A stretch of DNA of 64,000 nt from Flavobacteriaceae bacterium PS02337. Lineage in GTDB: Bacteria; Bacteroidota; Bacteroidia; Flavobacteriales; Flavobacteriaceae. Each line of letters begins with the position of its first letter. The stretch's first letter is position 1. The stretch lies in assembly GCA_029959285.1 (NCBI GenBank), contig JASCOE010000001.1, forward strand, positions 62,001-126,000, in the 5' to 3' direction. Under the pieces are notes generated by a model, which was given only the letters and a program-made list of their open reading frames with translations, searched no databases and had not been told where the DNA came from. Below, piece after piece: positions 9,543 to 18,064 of the stretch. Position numbers and translations under genes: made by a program.

Positions 9543-10838
9543 TTAGAAATTAAATTGCGCTTGCAATCTTAAAACATTTCCTTGTTGTCTGTTTATTGGA
9601 AGTGCACTGTCTTCAAAAGTTCTATCTGCAATTACATATTCTGCTGTTAGTTCGAATGCTTTAAAAGGTTGCCATTCTACACCAATTTCGTAATCTCTAA
9701 CTACGTAACTTCTAGCATCTTTTTCATATTTTTTTCCTCCATCATAATATTGAAATTTGGCGAAAGGGTAAATGCGCTGTTTTTTAAGATCCCATTTGTA
9801 ATTCAACAAAACATAACCTCCATTTAAATCTGTTTCATCAACAGTGTTGGTTACGGTATTGTAACGAGGCCCTCTTCCAATGTTATACTCTGTCTGGATT
9901 CCGAAAGGTCTTGGATATAAAACGAAAGTTGCTCCAACTCTCTGATCTTTTACATATTGCGGATCATTTACAATAACTCCTGACGAAATTTCTCCCGTAA
10001 ATGCCCATTTTCCTGTATAAGCTTGAATTCCGGGTTCAATAATCTGGCTTCCAATTACAAAAGGATAACTTACTCTTGTAACCACATTTAAATCTCTGTT
10101 TCCGTCTAATTTATTGGCAATTTGACCGTTGTAAACTCCGAAAGCAAAAACTCCGTAATCTCCAGAACCTTTGTAACCATCTTGAACCAACATGGCAAAA
10201 CGCGCTCTAATTTCGGCTGGAGCCCAATAGAAAATAGCACCTAAATCTCGTTCGTTTAATATCGAACTATTAATAGCGTCGGCACGATCTAAAGTTAAAC
10301 GTTGCGAGCTAGATTGCATATTTTCAAATCCGTACGGAATTTTACTTTGTCCGATACGAACGCGATATTCTTTTTTCTTATCGAAAGAAAGATCAAAATA
10401 CAAGTCACGAATCTGTACAAAGTTCTGAACTCCAGTACTTGGTGAACTAGCAAAATCGGGTTGAAAATAGAAATAAACATTTGGATGAACTTGTCCTGAA
10501 AATACAAAACGTGCACGGCGAATAAAAAGTCCGTTGTTTGCTTTTGCATTTGGATCTGTAGAAGTTGTTCCCCAAGATTTATCACATTGTTCGCAGGAAA
10601 CTTTATCATTAGTAGAAAACAAACCATTGTATCTAATTTGAGCATAACCTCTTAACGAAATTCTGTCGTACCAATGTTCAACATCACTAACACCAGAATT
10701 CGTTTCGGGTAACTTCGCATTATTGATAGAATCTAAAATACGCATTACCTCGTTTTTTACATCCTGTTTGTTTAATTCTTGCGCATTGACACCGCAAGTG
10801 ACTACTAATAAAACTGCAACAATTACTCTTTTTATCAT
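9543..10838 (-). CDS. Phosphate-selective porin O/P family protein
   Basis: About 431 residues. Signal peptide MIKRVIVAVLLVVTCGVNAQ, a short helical stretch, then a barrel with RISLRGYAQIRYNG, FIRRARFVFSGQVHPNVYFYFQPDF and a terminal phenylalanine (LRLQAQFNF), as in the OprO/OprP family. These trimeric outer-membrane channels take up phosphate or polyphosphate. The longer ORF begins 15 codons upstream, but the -7 box at 10870-10877 would place the transcript start inside that extension, and the signal peptide begins at 10838. Directly next to a PhoR/PhoB-like pair and preceded by 11-bp spaced hexamers, which supports phosphate control. Confidence 0.92.
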   Translation of the reverse strand: MIKRVIVAVLLVVTCGVNAQELNKQDVKNEVMRILDSINNAKLPETNSGVSDVEHWYDRISLRGYAQIRYNGLFSTNDKVSCEQCDKSWGTTSTDPNAKANNGLFIRRARFVFSGQVHPNVYFYFQPDFASSPSTGVQNFVQIRDLYFDLSFDKKKEYRVRIGQSKIPYGFENMQSSSQRLTLDRADAINSSILNERDLGAIFYWAPAEIRARFAMLVQDGYKGSGDYGVFAFGVYNGQIANKLDGNRDLNVVTRVSYPFVIGSQIIEPGIQAYTGKWAFTGEISSGVIVNDPQYVKDQRVGATFVLYPRPFGIQTEYNIGRGPRYNTVTNTVDETDLNGGYVLLNYKWDLKKQRIYPFAKFQYYDGGKKYEKDARSYVVRDYEIGVEWQPFKAFELTAEYVIADRTFEDSALPINRQQGNVLRLQAQFNF

Positions 10839-10869
10839 CTTTTTTTCTAAAAGCCTTAATTTCAGGATG

Positions 10870-10936
10870 CAAAGATGACTCACCTATGTTAAGAAAACAT
10901 TAACTAGATGTTACTATAATAAAAATTTAATGTTAC
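10870..10936 (-). promoter_or_regulatory. Pho-box-like promoter of the porin
   Basis: Read on the minus strand: GTAACA (10936-10931), a degenerate unit (10925-10920), GTAACA (10914-10909), TTAATG (10903-10898) and TTAACA (10892-10887), all in 11-bp register. After a 9-nt gap comes the -7 box CATCTTTG (10877-10870). The hexamers replace a recognisable -33 element, as expected for an activator-dependent Pho promoter. The same layout recurs at 13151-13228 and 16152-16207. Confidence 0.75.
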
Positions 10937-11007
10937 GGCTGAAATCCGTATGTTTATTTATTGTTAAAAACCACGTTTTACGCCTTTTAACATAAACACA
11001 ATTAGAT

Positions 11008-12087
11008 TTACTTAACCTCTAATTTTGAAAATTTATTTGCTTTTTCGAGCGTAAAAGAGAACTCAGAACCAATTCCGAACTCACTTTCTACGTAAACTTT
11101 CTCTTTATGTGCTTCAATAATATGTTTTACAATCGCCAAACCTAAACCAGAACCTCCTTCAGATCGAGTTCCGCTTTTATCAACTCTGTAAAAACGTTCA
11201 AAAAGTCTCGGAATATTCTGTTTTTCAACACCTTCTCCATTATCACTAATACGAATTAAGACTTTTTTCTTGGTTAAGTTAACAACGCCAACTTCGGTTA
11301 AACCGCCTTCTTTTCCGTATTTAATAGAATTTACAATCAGATTTTCAAGAACTTGCTGAATTCTGTCTTGATCTCCGCGAATCATAACCGACTGCACATT
11401 CTTACTTTCAAAAGCCAATTTGATTTTCTTTTTGTCTGCTTTCATTTCTAGCAGTTCAAAAACATTCTGAATCAATTCAACAACATCAAAATCAGTCATA
11501 TTCAAATCTAAATCGCCCGATTCTAATTTGGTAATCATATCCAAATCTTCTACAATATATATAAGACGCTCTACTCCTTTTTCGGCGCGTTTTAAATATT
11601 TTTTTCTGATGTTTTTATCGTCCATTGCACCGTCAAGCAAAGTAGAAACATAACCTTGAACGGTAAACAATGGTGTTTTTAATTCGTGTGAAACGTTTCC
11701 TAAAAACTCTCTTCTATATTGTTCACGAATTTCGAGCATTTCGATTTCGAGTTTTTTATCTGTTGCAAACTTTTTCACTTCACGCGAAAGCGTTTCCATA
11801 TCAGTGTTAATGGGCTGATTGATAAGTGTTGTCGACTCTAATAACGAAACCTCATCGTAGATTTTCTTTACTCTTCGGTAAATAAAGCGTTCTACGCGAT
11901 ATTGCAAAACCAAAAATGAAAATATATAGATGACAATAATGAAGATTATTCCGAATGCTACTTGATGTTTTAATTGATTTTTATAAAATAAAGACATCAG
12001 CATCAGTACAAATGCCGTCGCAAATAGACTTATATATAATGCCGATTTTATGGCAAATTTGTATGTTTTTTTAAAATTAATCTTCAT
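11008..12087 (-). CDS. Sensor histidine kinase, PhoR-like
   Basis: 359 residues with two membrane segments (about 13-35 and 43-63) and almost no periplasmic loop. A short linker leads to the dimerisation helix with the phospho-accepting His at 134 in NVSHELKTP. The ATPase domain has LENLIVNSIKYG (N box), ISDNGEGV (G1) and GGSGLGLAIVKHI (G2). The minimal periplasmic part matches PhoR, which senses through the phosphate transporter complex. Encoded downstream of its probable partner PhoB and upstream of a phosphate porin. The PhoR name rests on this context and is an inference. Confidence 0.88.
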   Translation of the reverse strand: MKINFKKTYKFAIKSALYISLFATAFVLMLMSLFYKNQLKHQVAFGIIFIIVIYIFSFLVLQYRVERFIYRRVKKIYDEVSLLESTTLINQPINTDMETLSREVKKFATDKKLEIEMLEIREQYRREFLGNVSHELKTPLFTVQGYVSTLLDGAMDDKNIRKKYLKRAEKGVERLIYIVEDLDMITKLESGDLDLNMTDFDVVELIQNVFELLEMKADKKKIKLAFESKNVQSVMIRGDQDRIQQVLENLIVNSIKYGKEGGLTEVGVVNLTKKKVLIRISDNGEGVEKQNIPRLFERFYRVDKSGTRSEGGSGLGLAIVKHIIEAHKEKVYVESEFGIGSEFSFTLEKANKFSKLEVK

Positions 12088-12188
12088 TGAAAAAATTGAA
12101 CCATTAAGAAATTAAGAAAATTAAGTTTTGCTTTTAAGCTATTTTCTTTTGAATATATAAAAAAACAAAAAAAGGAATAACTCAAAAA

Positions 12189-12232
12189 CCATATAAGAAA
12201 ATGAAGATTGTAAAGCTTCAATTCTTATATGG
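12189..12232 (-). terminator. Hairpin between phoB-like and phoR-like genes
   Basis: CCATATAAGAA pairs with TTCTTATATGG, extended by a further AT/GC stem. On the minus strand it is followed by GTTTTTG. It sits in the 253-bp gap between regulator and kinase, so it may attenuate read-through and let the two be expressed at different levels. The rest of the gap (12271-12345) has CTTAG/TTAGAA short repeats and no gene. Confidence 0.6.
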
Positions 12233-12340
12233 CTTAAATGTATTGAATATTTTTAAAAGAATTTGAAAGGGATTAAATCTTTACCAAAATTCTAAAATCA
12301 CTTAGCAACTTAGTATCTTAGAACCTTAGCATCTTAAAAT

Positions 12341-13024
12341 CTAAACTTCAAATTTATAACCTACTCCTTTTATTGTTTTGAAAAGATCTTCTCCAATTTT
12401 TTCGCGCAGTTTTCTAATGTGAACGTCAATTGTTCTTCCTCCAACCACAACTTCGTTACCCCAAACTTTATCCAAGATTTCGTCTCTTTTAAAAACTTTT
12501 CCAGGTTTTGAAGCCAATAGGTAAAACAATTCGAATTCTTTTCTTGGCAAAGCAATTTCTACATTGCCTTTTATGATTTTGTATTCTTCGCGATTAATCT
12601 CGATTCCGCCTACATTCAAAGTATCAGTAACAACTTCTTGTTCTTTTAACCTTCTTAACAGCGCCTTTACTTTAGACACTAATAATTTTGGTTTAATTGG
12701 CTTCGTAATATAATCGTCAGCACCAGCATCAAAACCAGCTACTTGCGAATAATCTTCACTTCTTGCTGTAAGGAAAGTTATGATAACATTATTTAATTCA
12801 GGAATTTTTCTAATATGCTCGCAAGCCTCCATTCCGTCCATTTCTGCCATCATCACGTCCATAATGATTAATTCAGGCAGCTCTTTCTGCGCTTTTGCTA
12901 TTGCATCTTTTCCATTAGATGCCGTAACAATCTGGTAGCCTTCCTGAGCAAGGTTATAGCCAACGATTTCTAAGATATCTGGTTCGTCGTCAACTAATAA
13001 AATCTTAGTTTGTGTTTTTTTCAT
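12341..13024 (-). CDS. OmpR/PhoB-family response regulator
   Basis: About 227 residues. Receiver domain: acidic pair VDDEP (11-15), phospho-acceptor Asp56 in LIIMDVMM, and Lys108 in YITKPIKP. The C-terminal winged helix (about 135-227) has PRKEFELFYLLASKPGKVFKRDEIL and GRTIDVHIRKLREKIG, the OmpR/PhoB DNA-binding signature. The ATG at 13024 is preferred to an in-frame TTG three codons upstream. Divergent from the TonB-dependent receptor, with PhoR-like kinase and phosphate porin downstream. Probable reader of the 11-bp spaced hexamers in this block. I see no phased hexamers on its own side. Confidence 0.92.
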   Translation of the reverse strand: MKKTQTKILLVDDEPDILEIVGYNLAQEGYQIVTASNGKDAIAKAQKELPELIIMDVMMAEMDGMEACEHIRKIPELNNVIITFLTARSEDYSQVAGFDAGADDYITKPIKPKLLVSKVKALLRRLKEQEVVTDTLNVGGIEINREEYKIIKGNVEIALPRKEFELFYLLASKPGKVFKRDEILDKVWGNEVVVGGRTIDVHIRKLREKIGEDLFKTIKGVGYKFEV

Positions 13025-13150
13025 AAATAGCAAAAATTGAGATTTTTATATCGAACTTTTATTGTTTAGTGTTCGACATTTCTTATTTCACAGGGTAAAT
13101 ATACTAACAAAAGAACCGTTAAAAAATGGTGTTAACCGTAATTTAATCTC

Positions 13151-13228
13151 ATAACAATTTGATAATCTTAACAACACAAAAACATAACAAGTCCGTAACA
13201 TGGACTTTACAGCGTGGTTCTTTCTTTG
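13151..13228 (+). promoter_or_regulatory. Pho-box-like promoter of the TonB-dependent receptor
   Basis: Six hexamers in 11-bp register: ATAACA (13151), ATAATC (13162), AACACA (13173, poor), ATAACA (13184), GTAACA (13195) and TTTACA (13206-13211). A 9-nt gap follows, then the -7 box TTTCTTTG (13221-13228). The transcript would start about 25 nt before the ATG at 13259. Confidence 0.75.
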
Positions 13229-13258
13229 CACAAAAATAAATTAACACAACACTGAACA

Positions 13259-16033
13259 ATGAAATTCAATTTAAGATTTCTCTTTATTGCATTATTTATC
13301 TGTACGATTTCGATCGCGCAAAACAAAGGTACAATTTCTGGGGTCCTAACTGACAAAGAAATGAACAATGATGTTCTGCCTTTTGCTAATGTATTGATTA
13401 AAGGTACGAATATTAGCGTAAATACCGACGTAGATGGAAAATATTCCTTAAGCGTAAATCCTGGAAATTATACTGTAATTTTTAGTTTCCTAGGATATGA
13501 ATCTGTAGAAACTCCAGTTGTCGTAAAAGCAAACGAAACTGTAGTTCTTAACCAAGCTCTTTCTTCTGGAAGTTATACACTAAAAGATGTAGTTGTAAAA
13601 GCTGCTCCAGTAAGCAAACAAAAAGAGTCAGCATTATTATTAGATCAAAAAAATGCGGTTTCTTTTAAAGCAGCAATTGGTGCTGAAGAAATAACTAGAA
13701 AAGGAGTTAACGATGTTGCAAATGCTGTTGCTAAAGTGAGCGGTGTTTCTAAACAAGATGATTCTGGAAATGTCTTCGTAAGAGGATTAGGAGACCGTTA
13801 CAATGTAACTACTTTAAATGGTCTTCCATTACCATCAAACAATCCGGCTAACAAAAACATTCTTTTAGAAATTTTCTCTACAAATATTGTTGACAATATC
13901 GGAATTAGTAAAACTTTTGAGGCTCAAAATTATGCTGATTTTGGTGGTGCAAATATTGATATTAGTGCTAAAAAATTCAGCGGAAGTCCTTTTATCACTT
14001 TCTCTATCGGTACTGGTGCAAACACAAATGTTTTAGGACAAGATCATTTTTACCTACAAGACGGACCAAATTATTTTGGATTTAAAAAAGTAGGCGTTCC
14101 TGATTCTCCGCTTCAACCATACAACTATTCAACAAGCTGGGACAGACAAACAAGTAAAAATGTATTAAATGCTTTCTACACATTATCTGGAGGAAAGAAA
14201 TTTAATATCAACGACGAAAGTTCAATTGGTACATTTATCACAGGATCTTTCAGCGCGAAAAACAAATTTACTGAAGGTTACAGCAGAGGAGGAATCACTT
14301 CTGACGGAGATATCTTCTCTGATTTTTACAGAACAGCTTACAAACACAGTACAACTACAACTGTTATGGGTACAGCTGATTATAAAATCAACAACAAAAA
14401 CTCTATTTTCTTTACATCTTTATTCTTAAACTCAAGTGATCAAGATTATAGCGAATACGAAGGAACAAACCAGAACTTTGACGGTGGTGGAGACGCAACT
14501 CAACAAATTACAGGTTTTATCAAACGTGGAACTTTCGAAAGAACTCAATTAATTGTAAACCAATTAACAGGTAAAAACAAATTCAACGATCAATGGAATT
14601 TAAATTGGGGAGTTGGTTACAGTATGTCTAACAGTGCAATTCCAGATCGTATGCAAAACTCTTTTGTATATGCTCCAAATGCTATTGATTATACATTTTT
14701 TACGAATTCAAACATCAATAACCACAGATTTTTTCAAGATTTGAAAGAAAATGAAATCGCGGCAAATGTTGCTCTTTCATACAATTTCAAAAAAGGAAGT
14801 GACGATGTTTACAAAGGAAAAGTAACTGTTGGTTACTCAGGAAAGTTCAAAGATGTAACTTATGATATGGAACAATATTCATTTTTTCCAAACAGAAATA
14901 CAATTTCTTTCCCTAAAGAAGATATACACCATGTAGATAACTATTTAGATCCTGCACATTGGGGTTCTTCTTACTCTAACAGAATTCACCAAGAGTATAA
15001 CGGAAATTTAGATATTAATGCTGGATTTGTAAATATTCAATATGCTTTAACTGAAAGATTGAGTGTTATATTAGGTGCTAGATTAGAGCAAGTAACTCAG
15101 AATGTTTCTTACATTACAACAACAGTTCCAGGTGGTGATAGTGCTAATGATTCGAAGTTTAATATTTTACCAAGTTTGATTTCGAAGTATACTTTGAACG
15201 ACAAACAGAATTTAAAATTCTCTGCTAGTAAAACATATACACTTCCTCAGTTTAAAGAAAAAGTGCCAATTATTTACGAAGACGTTGCACAAGCTTACGA
15301 AGGAAACCCGAATTTATATGCTTCAACAAATTACAATTTTGATTTAGGATGGGAATTTTTCCCGAAAGCAGGCGAATTAATTTCTGTAACTGCATTTGGA
15401 AAAATCATTCAAAATCCAATCAACGAAATGTTCTTAAATTCATCTTCAAATGATATTTCTTATGCAAACACTGGAGATAAAGGAACTGTAGCAGGAGTTG
15501 AAGTAGAATTTAGAAAAGATCTTTTTGAAATTGAAAGAAATGACAATCTAAAAACAAAACTTTCTTTTGACGCAAACGGATCTTATTTATACACTAAACA
15601 AGATTTAAGCAACGATAAAGTAAATAATGAAAATGATTTTGGAGCAAACTTTACTTTCACAGACAGTAAATTGACTGGAGCTTCTAATTTCTTAGCAAAT
15701 GCTAACTTATCTTTCTTAAATGAATTTTCAAATAATAAAGACATTTCAGCTACAATATCTTACTCTTATTTCTCAGATAAACTAGCTGTAATTGGAACTT
15801 CAAGAGTAGGAAACATGGTTGATAAAGCTGTAAACAAATTAGACTTTATTGCAAATACAAGTTTGACTAAAAGTTTAAAATTAGGTCTTATTTACAACAA
15901 TATCCTTAACCCAACTTTCGAGCGCGTACAAGAACAAGGAAAAGTACCAGGAAAAGAATCTGTTGGTGACATCACGGTTACATCATACAAAGCAGGTTCA
16001 GATATTAGACTTACTTTAAACTACACATTCTAA
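13259..16033 (+). CDS. TonB-dependent outer-membrane receptor, carboxypeptidase-regulatory-like N-terminus
   Basis: 924 residues. Signal peptide ending ISIAQ (1-21); a CarboxypepD_reg-like Ig fold (about 24-110, with GTISGVLTDKE and DVDGKYSLSV); a plug domain (about 125-230, with GNVFVRGLGDRYNVTTLNG and ADFGGANIDI); then a 22-strand-type barrel ending in phenylalanine. It imports a bulky ligand using TonB energy. There is no SusD partner, so it is not a classical polysaccharide system. The Pho-type promoter and the neighbouring phosphate genes suggest uptake of a phosphorus-containing compound, which is an inference. Confidence 0.93.
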   Translation: MKFNLRFLFIALFICTISIAQNKGTISGVLTDKEMNNDVLPFANVLIKGTNISVNTDVDGKYSLSVNPGNYTVIFSFLGYESVETPVVVKANETVVLNQALSSGSYTLKDVVVKAAPVSKQKESALLLDQKNAVSFKAAIGAEEITRKGVNDVANAVAKVSGVSKQDDSGNVFVRGLGDRYNVTTLNGLPLPSNNPANKNILLEIFSTNIVDNIGISKTFEAQNYADFGGANIDISAKKFSGSPFITFSIGTGANTNVLGQDHFYLQDGPNYFGFKKVGVPDSPLQPYNYSTSWDRQTSKNVLNAFYTLSGGKKFNINDESSIGTFITGSFSAKNKFTEGYSRGGITSDGDIFSDFYRTAYKHSTTTTVMGTADYKINNKNSIFFTSLFLNSSDQDYSEYEGTNQNFDGGGDATQQITGFIKRGTFERTQLIVNQLTGKNKFNDQWNLNWGVGYSMSNSAIPDRMQNSFVYAPNAIDYTFFTNSNINNHRFFQDLKENEIAANVALSYNFKKGSDDVYKGKVTVGYSGKFKDVTYDMEQYSFFPNRNTISFPKEDIHHVDNYLDPAHWGSSYSNRIHQEYNGNLDINAGFVNIQYALTERLSVILGARLEQVTQNVSYITTTVPGGDSANDSKFNILPSLISKYTLNDKQNLKFSASKTYTLPQFKEKVPIIYEDVAQAYEGNPNLYASTNYNFDLGWEFFPKAGELISVTAFGKIIQNPINEMFLNSSSNDISYANTGDKGTVAGVEVEFRKDLFEIERNDNLKTKLSFDANGSYLYTKQDLSNDKVNNENDFGANFTFTDSKLTGASNFLANANLSFLNEFSNNKDISATISYSYFSDKLAVIGTSRVGNMVDKAVNKLDFIANTSLTKSLKLGLIYNNILNPTFERVQEQGKVPGKESVGDITVTSYKAGSDIRLTLNYTF

Positions 16034-16059
16034 GAAGTAGATTCTAAATAAATTTAAAG

Positions 16060-16094
16060 AAAGGTGATTAGGCAATTCTAATCACCTTTTTTTT
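16060..16094 (+). terminator. Terminator after the TonB-dependent receptor
   Basis: AAAGGTGATTAG pairs with CTAATCACCTTT, followed by a T run, 26 nt behind the stop codon. It separates the receptor from the lipoprotein, which has its own promoter. Confidence 0.9.
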
Positions 16095-16151
16095 GTGCAC
16101 AAATGCAATGTAAATTTTACATTAAGCCGAAGTCGTTTTAATTCAGTATAC

Positions 16152-16207
16152 TTAATAGATTGTTAATCTCGTCTTAACTCAGCAAAAACATATGTTCATT
16201 TACTTTG
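16152..16207 (+). promoter_or_regulatory. Pho-box-like promoter of the beta-helix lipoprotein
   Basis: TTAATA (16152), TTAATC (16163), TTAACT (16174) and AAAACA (16185-16190) in exact 11-bp register. Then a 9-nt gap and the -7 box TTACTTTG (16200-16207), about 33 nt before the ATG. Confidence 0.7.
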
Positions 16208-16240
16208 CCTTGAATAAATAAAACAATAAAACACAACAAA

Positions 16241-17371
16241 ATGAAAAAAAGTTTATTTGCAATGGCTGCAATATTAGGACTTGCTTTAACAAGCTGTAGT
16301 TCTGATGATAACAAGAAAAACGAAAACTCAAGTTCTTTCGTTTTAAAAGTTGACGATTTAAAAGGGAGCATCAATGATGGTGTTGTTACTTTAGACCCAA
16401 CTCAAACTTACACGTTAACTGGAGGTTTAGTTGTAAAAGGTGGAGCAACTTTAGTTATTCCTGCCGGAACAGTAATCAAAAGTTCTGCTACTGCAGAAGC
16501 TACTTCTTTATATATTGCTGTAGAAAGAAATGCTAAAATTAACATCAACGGTACTGCTGCTAAACCAGTTATCATGACATCTGGAAAAGCAACTCCAGCT
16601 CAAAGTGACTGGGGTGGATTAATCATCGCTGGTAACGCTAAAGTAAACACTGGAGACAATGGTACTTCTGAAGTAGGTGGTTTAAGCTACGGAGGTAATG
16701 ATAATGCAGATTCTTCTGGAAATATCAACTTCTTAAAAATTTCTTACACAGGTTCTAAATATACAGCTGAAAAAGAATACAATGGAGTTTCTTTCTTCGG
16801 AGTTGGTTCAGGAACTGTAGTATCTGATATCTACACTTTCGAAAGTGGTGATGACGCAATTGAATTCTTCGGAGGAGCAGTAAACGCTACTAACTTAGTA
16901 ATGATCAACTCTTATGATGATTCATTAGATTTCGCTGACGGATGGCAAGGTACTGCTACAAATGTATACATTAGCGGTGTTACTAAAGCTGGTGTTGAAG
17001 GATCTACTAACGCAAAAGATCCAAGTGGAGCACTTCCAATGACTAATGCTAAAATCACTAACATCTCTATCATTAAAGGTGGTGCTGCTTTTACAGCTGA
17101 TGAAAAAGCAATCAATTACAAAGAAGGTGGTGGAAAACAAACTTACACAAACTTATATGTTGCTACAGGAATGCCTGCAGATCTTGTAAAATTATCTACA
17201 GATGCTGGTGTAACTGCTAACTTAGCTGCTGGTAACTTTACTATCACAAACTATACTTTTGGAGCTTCTATCACTAATACAGCTGGTCCTAAATTATCAG
17301 GAACAACTACAGGTGCTCTAGGTGCTGGTGCTGGTGCTGATTTGCCAACTTGGGCTAACTGGACTAAATAA
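16241..17371 (+). CDS. Lipoprotein with predicted right-handed beta-helix
   Basis: 376 residues. Lipobox LTSC with Cys19, then an acidic SSDDNKKN linker, typical of surface-exposed Bacteroidota lipoproteins. The rest is Gly/Asn/Val/Ile-rich with repeated short strands (LVVKGGATLVIPAGTVIKS, WGGLIIAGNAKVN, GDDAIEFFGGAVNATNLVMI, DDSLDFADGW), as expected for a parallel beta-helix such as pectate-lyase-like or choice-of-anchor surface proteins. No catalytic triad is evident. It follows the receptor but has its own promoter, whose hexamers match those of the receptor and porin, so it is probably a phosphate-starvation surface protein. The ligand is unknown. Confidence 0.85.
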   Translation: MKKSLFAMAAILGLALTSCSSDDNKKNENSSSFVLKVDDLKGSINDGVVTLDPTQTYTLTGGLVVKGGATLVIPAGTVIKSSATAEATSLYIAVERNAKININGTAAKPVIMTSGKATPAQSDWGGLIIAGNAKVNTGDNGTSEVGGLSYGGNDNADSSGNINFLKISYTGSKYTAEKEYNGVSFFGVGSGTVVSDIYTFESGDDAIEFFGGAVNATNLVMINSYDDSLDFADGWQGTATNVYISGVTKAGVEGSTNAKDPSGALPMTNAKITNISIIKGGAAFTADEKAINYKEGGGKQTYTNLYVATGMPADLVKLSTDAGVTANLAAGNFTITNYTFGASITNTAGPKLSGTTTGALGAGAGADLPTWANWTK

Positions 17372-17392
17372 TTCAAGTTCAAAATATAAAAG

Positions 17393-17426
17393 AAAAGCTG
17401 TCTGAAATATTTCAGACAGCTTTTTT
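17393..17426 (+). terminator. Strong terminator after the beta-helix lipoprotein
   Basis: AAAAGCTGTCTGAAA pairs perfectly with TTTCAGACAGCTTTT, followed by T residues. Confidence 0.93.
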
Positions 17427-17598
17427 CGTTTTAATCTATTATTGAAACAAATATATACTCTGATTATATATAATTAATAAAAGCCTTCTAACAACTTCTC
17501 CTACAAAATGTTAAAAACGTCCTAAATCTTAGAGATGTTTTTTTTTGGCGTACTTTTTGTATTTTTTTTTGTATATTTACAATAATCAAATACATGCG

Positions 17599-17937
17599 AT
17601 GGCAAAAAACTACTTTTATATTACTTTCTTATTGGCTTTTTTCTTTACTGTAACCGCTTCAGCGCAGGACAGCAAGCAATTACCAAAACCTCAAGAAACC
17701 ACTTCTATTGAGGGACTTAGCTTGTATCCTAATCCTGTTACAAACGGAAAAGTCTACGTATCAACTAAAAACGATTTAGAGAAGGAAATTATTGTGTTTG
17801 ACATTCTAGGAAAAAAAGTGCTTCAAGCACATTTAGTTTCAAAAGAATTAAATGTTTCCGAATTACCACCTGGAGTTTATATCATTAAAATCAGCGAACA
17901 AAATGCATCGGCAACCCGAAAACTCATTATAAGATAA
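17599..17937 (+). CDS. Small secreted protein made almost only of a T9SS type A sorting domain
   Basis: 112 residues from the ATG at 17599; upstream in-frame codons precede a good signal peptide and were not used. Signal peptide ends TASAQ (about residue 23). After a short Pro/Gln/Thr linker, residues about 40-112 form a type A C-terminal sorting domain: LSLYPNPVTNGKVYVS, VFDILGKKVL, LPPGVYIIKI, and KLIIR at the end. The domain normally directs a large passenger through T9SS to the surface; here almost no passenger is left. A -7 like box TATATTTA lies at 17572-17579. Role unknown; possibly a surface-anchored peptide or a sorting competitor. Confidence 0.85.
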   Translation: MAKNYFYITFLLAFFFTVTASAQDSKQLPKPQETTSIEGLSLYPNPVTNGKVYVSTKNDLEKEIIVFDILGKKVLQAHLVSKELNVSELPPGVYIIKISEQNASATRKLIIR

Positions 17938-17960
17938 AAGCTCCTTTGGAGCTTTTTTTA
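17935..17960 (+). terminator. Compact terminator behind the T9SS-domain gene
   Basis: AAAAGCTCC-TTT-GGAGCTTTTTTT overlaps the stop codon. Confidence 0.88.
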
Positions 17961-18043
17961 TTTTACAGTCTCACTGACAGTTTGCAGTTTACATACTATG
18001 CTGAAAACTGTGACTGAAAACTGTGACTGAACACTAAATATAA

Positions 18044-18051
18044 TATCTTTG
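18044..18051 (+). promoter_or_regulatory. -7 box that decides the TTG start of the LuxE-like gene
   Basis: TATCTTTG is a perfect TAnnTTTG match. Transcription would begin near 18058, only a few bases before the TTG at 18065, so no earlier start can be used. Just upstream are two exact copies of a 13-bp unit, CTGAAAACTGTGA (18001-18026). Confidence 0.65.
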
Positions 18052-18064
18052 CAAAAAAAAAGTT

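Noticed and set aside
13034-13135. Pho box in front of the phoB-like gene itself
   Set aside because: TTAACA and TTAACG occur at 13135-13130 and 13123-13118 on the minus strand, but 12 bp apart and not in register with the -7 candidate TATATTTA (13103-13096).
17488-17579. Pho box upstream of the T9SS-domain gene
   Set aside because: CTAACA, TTAAAA and CTAAAT are present but only partly in 11-bp register and not at the 9-nt distance; not convincing.
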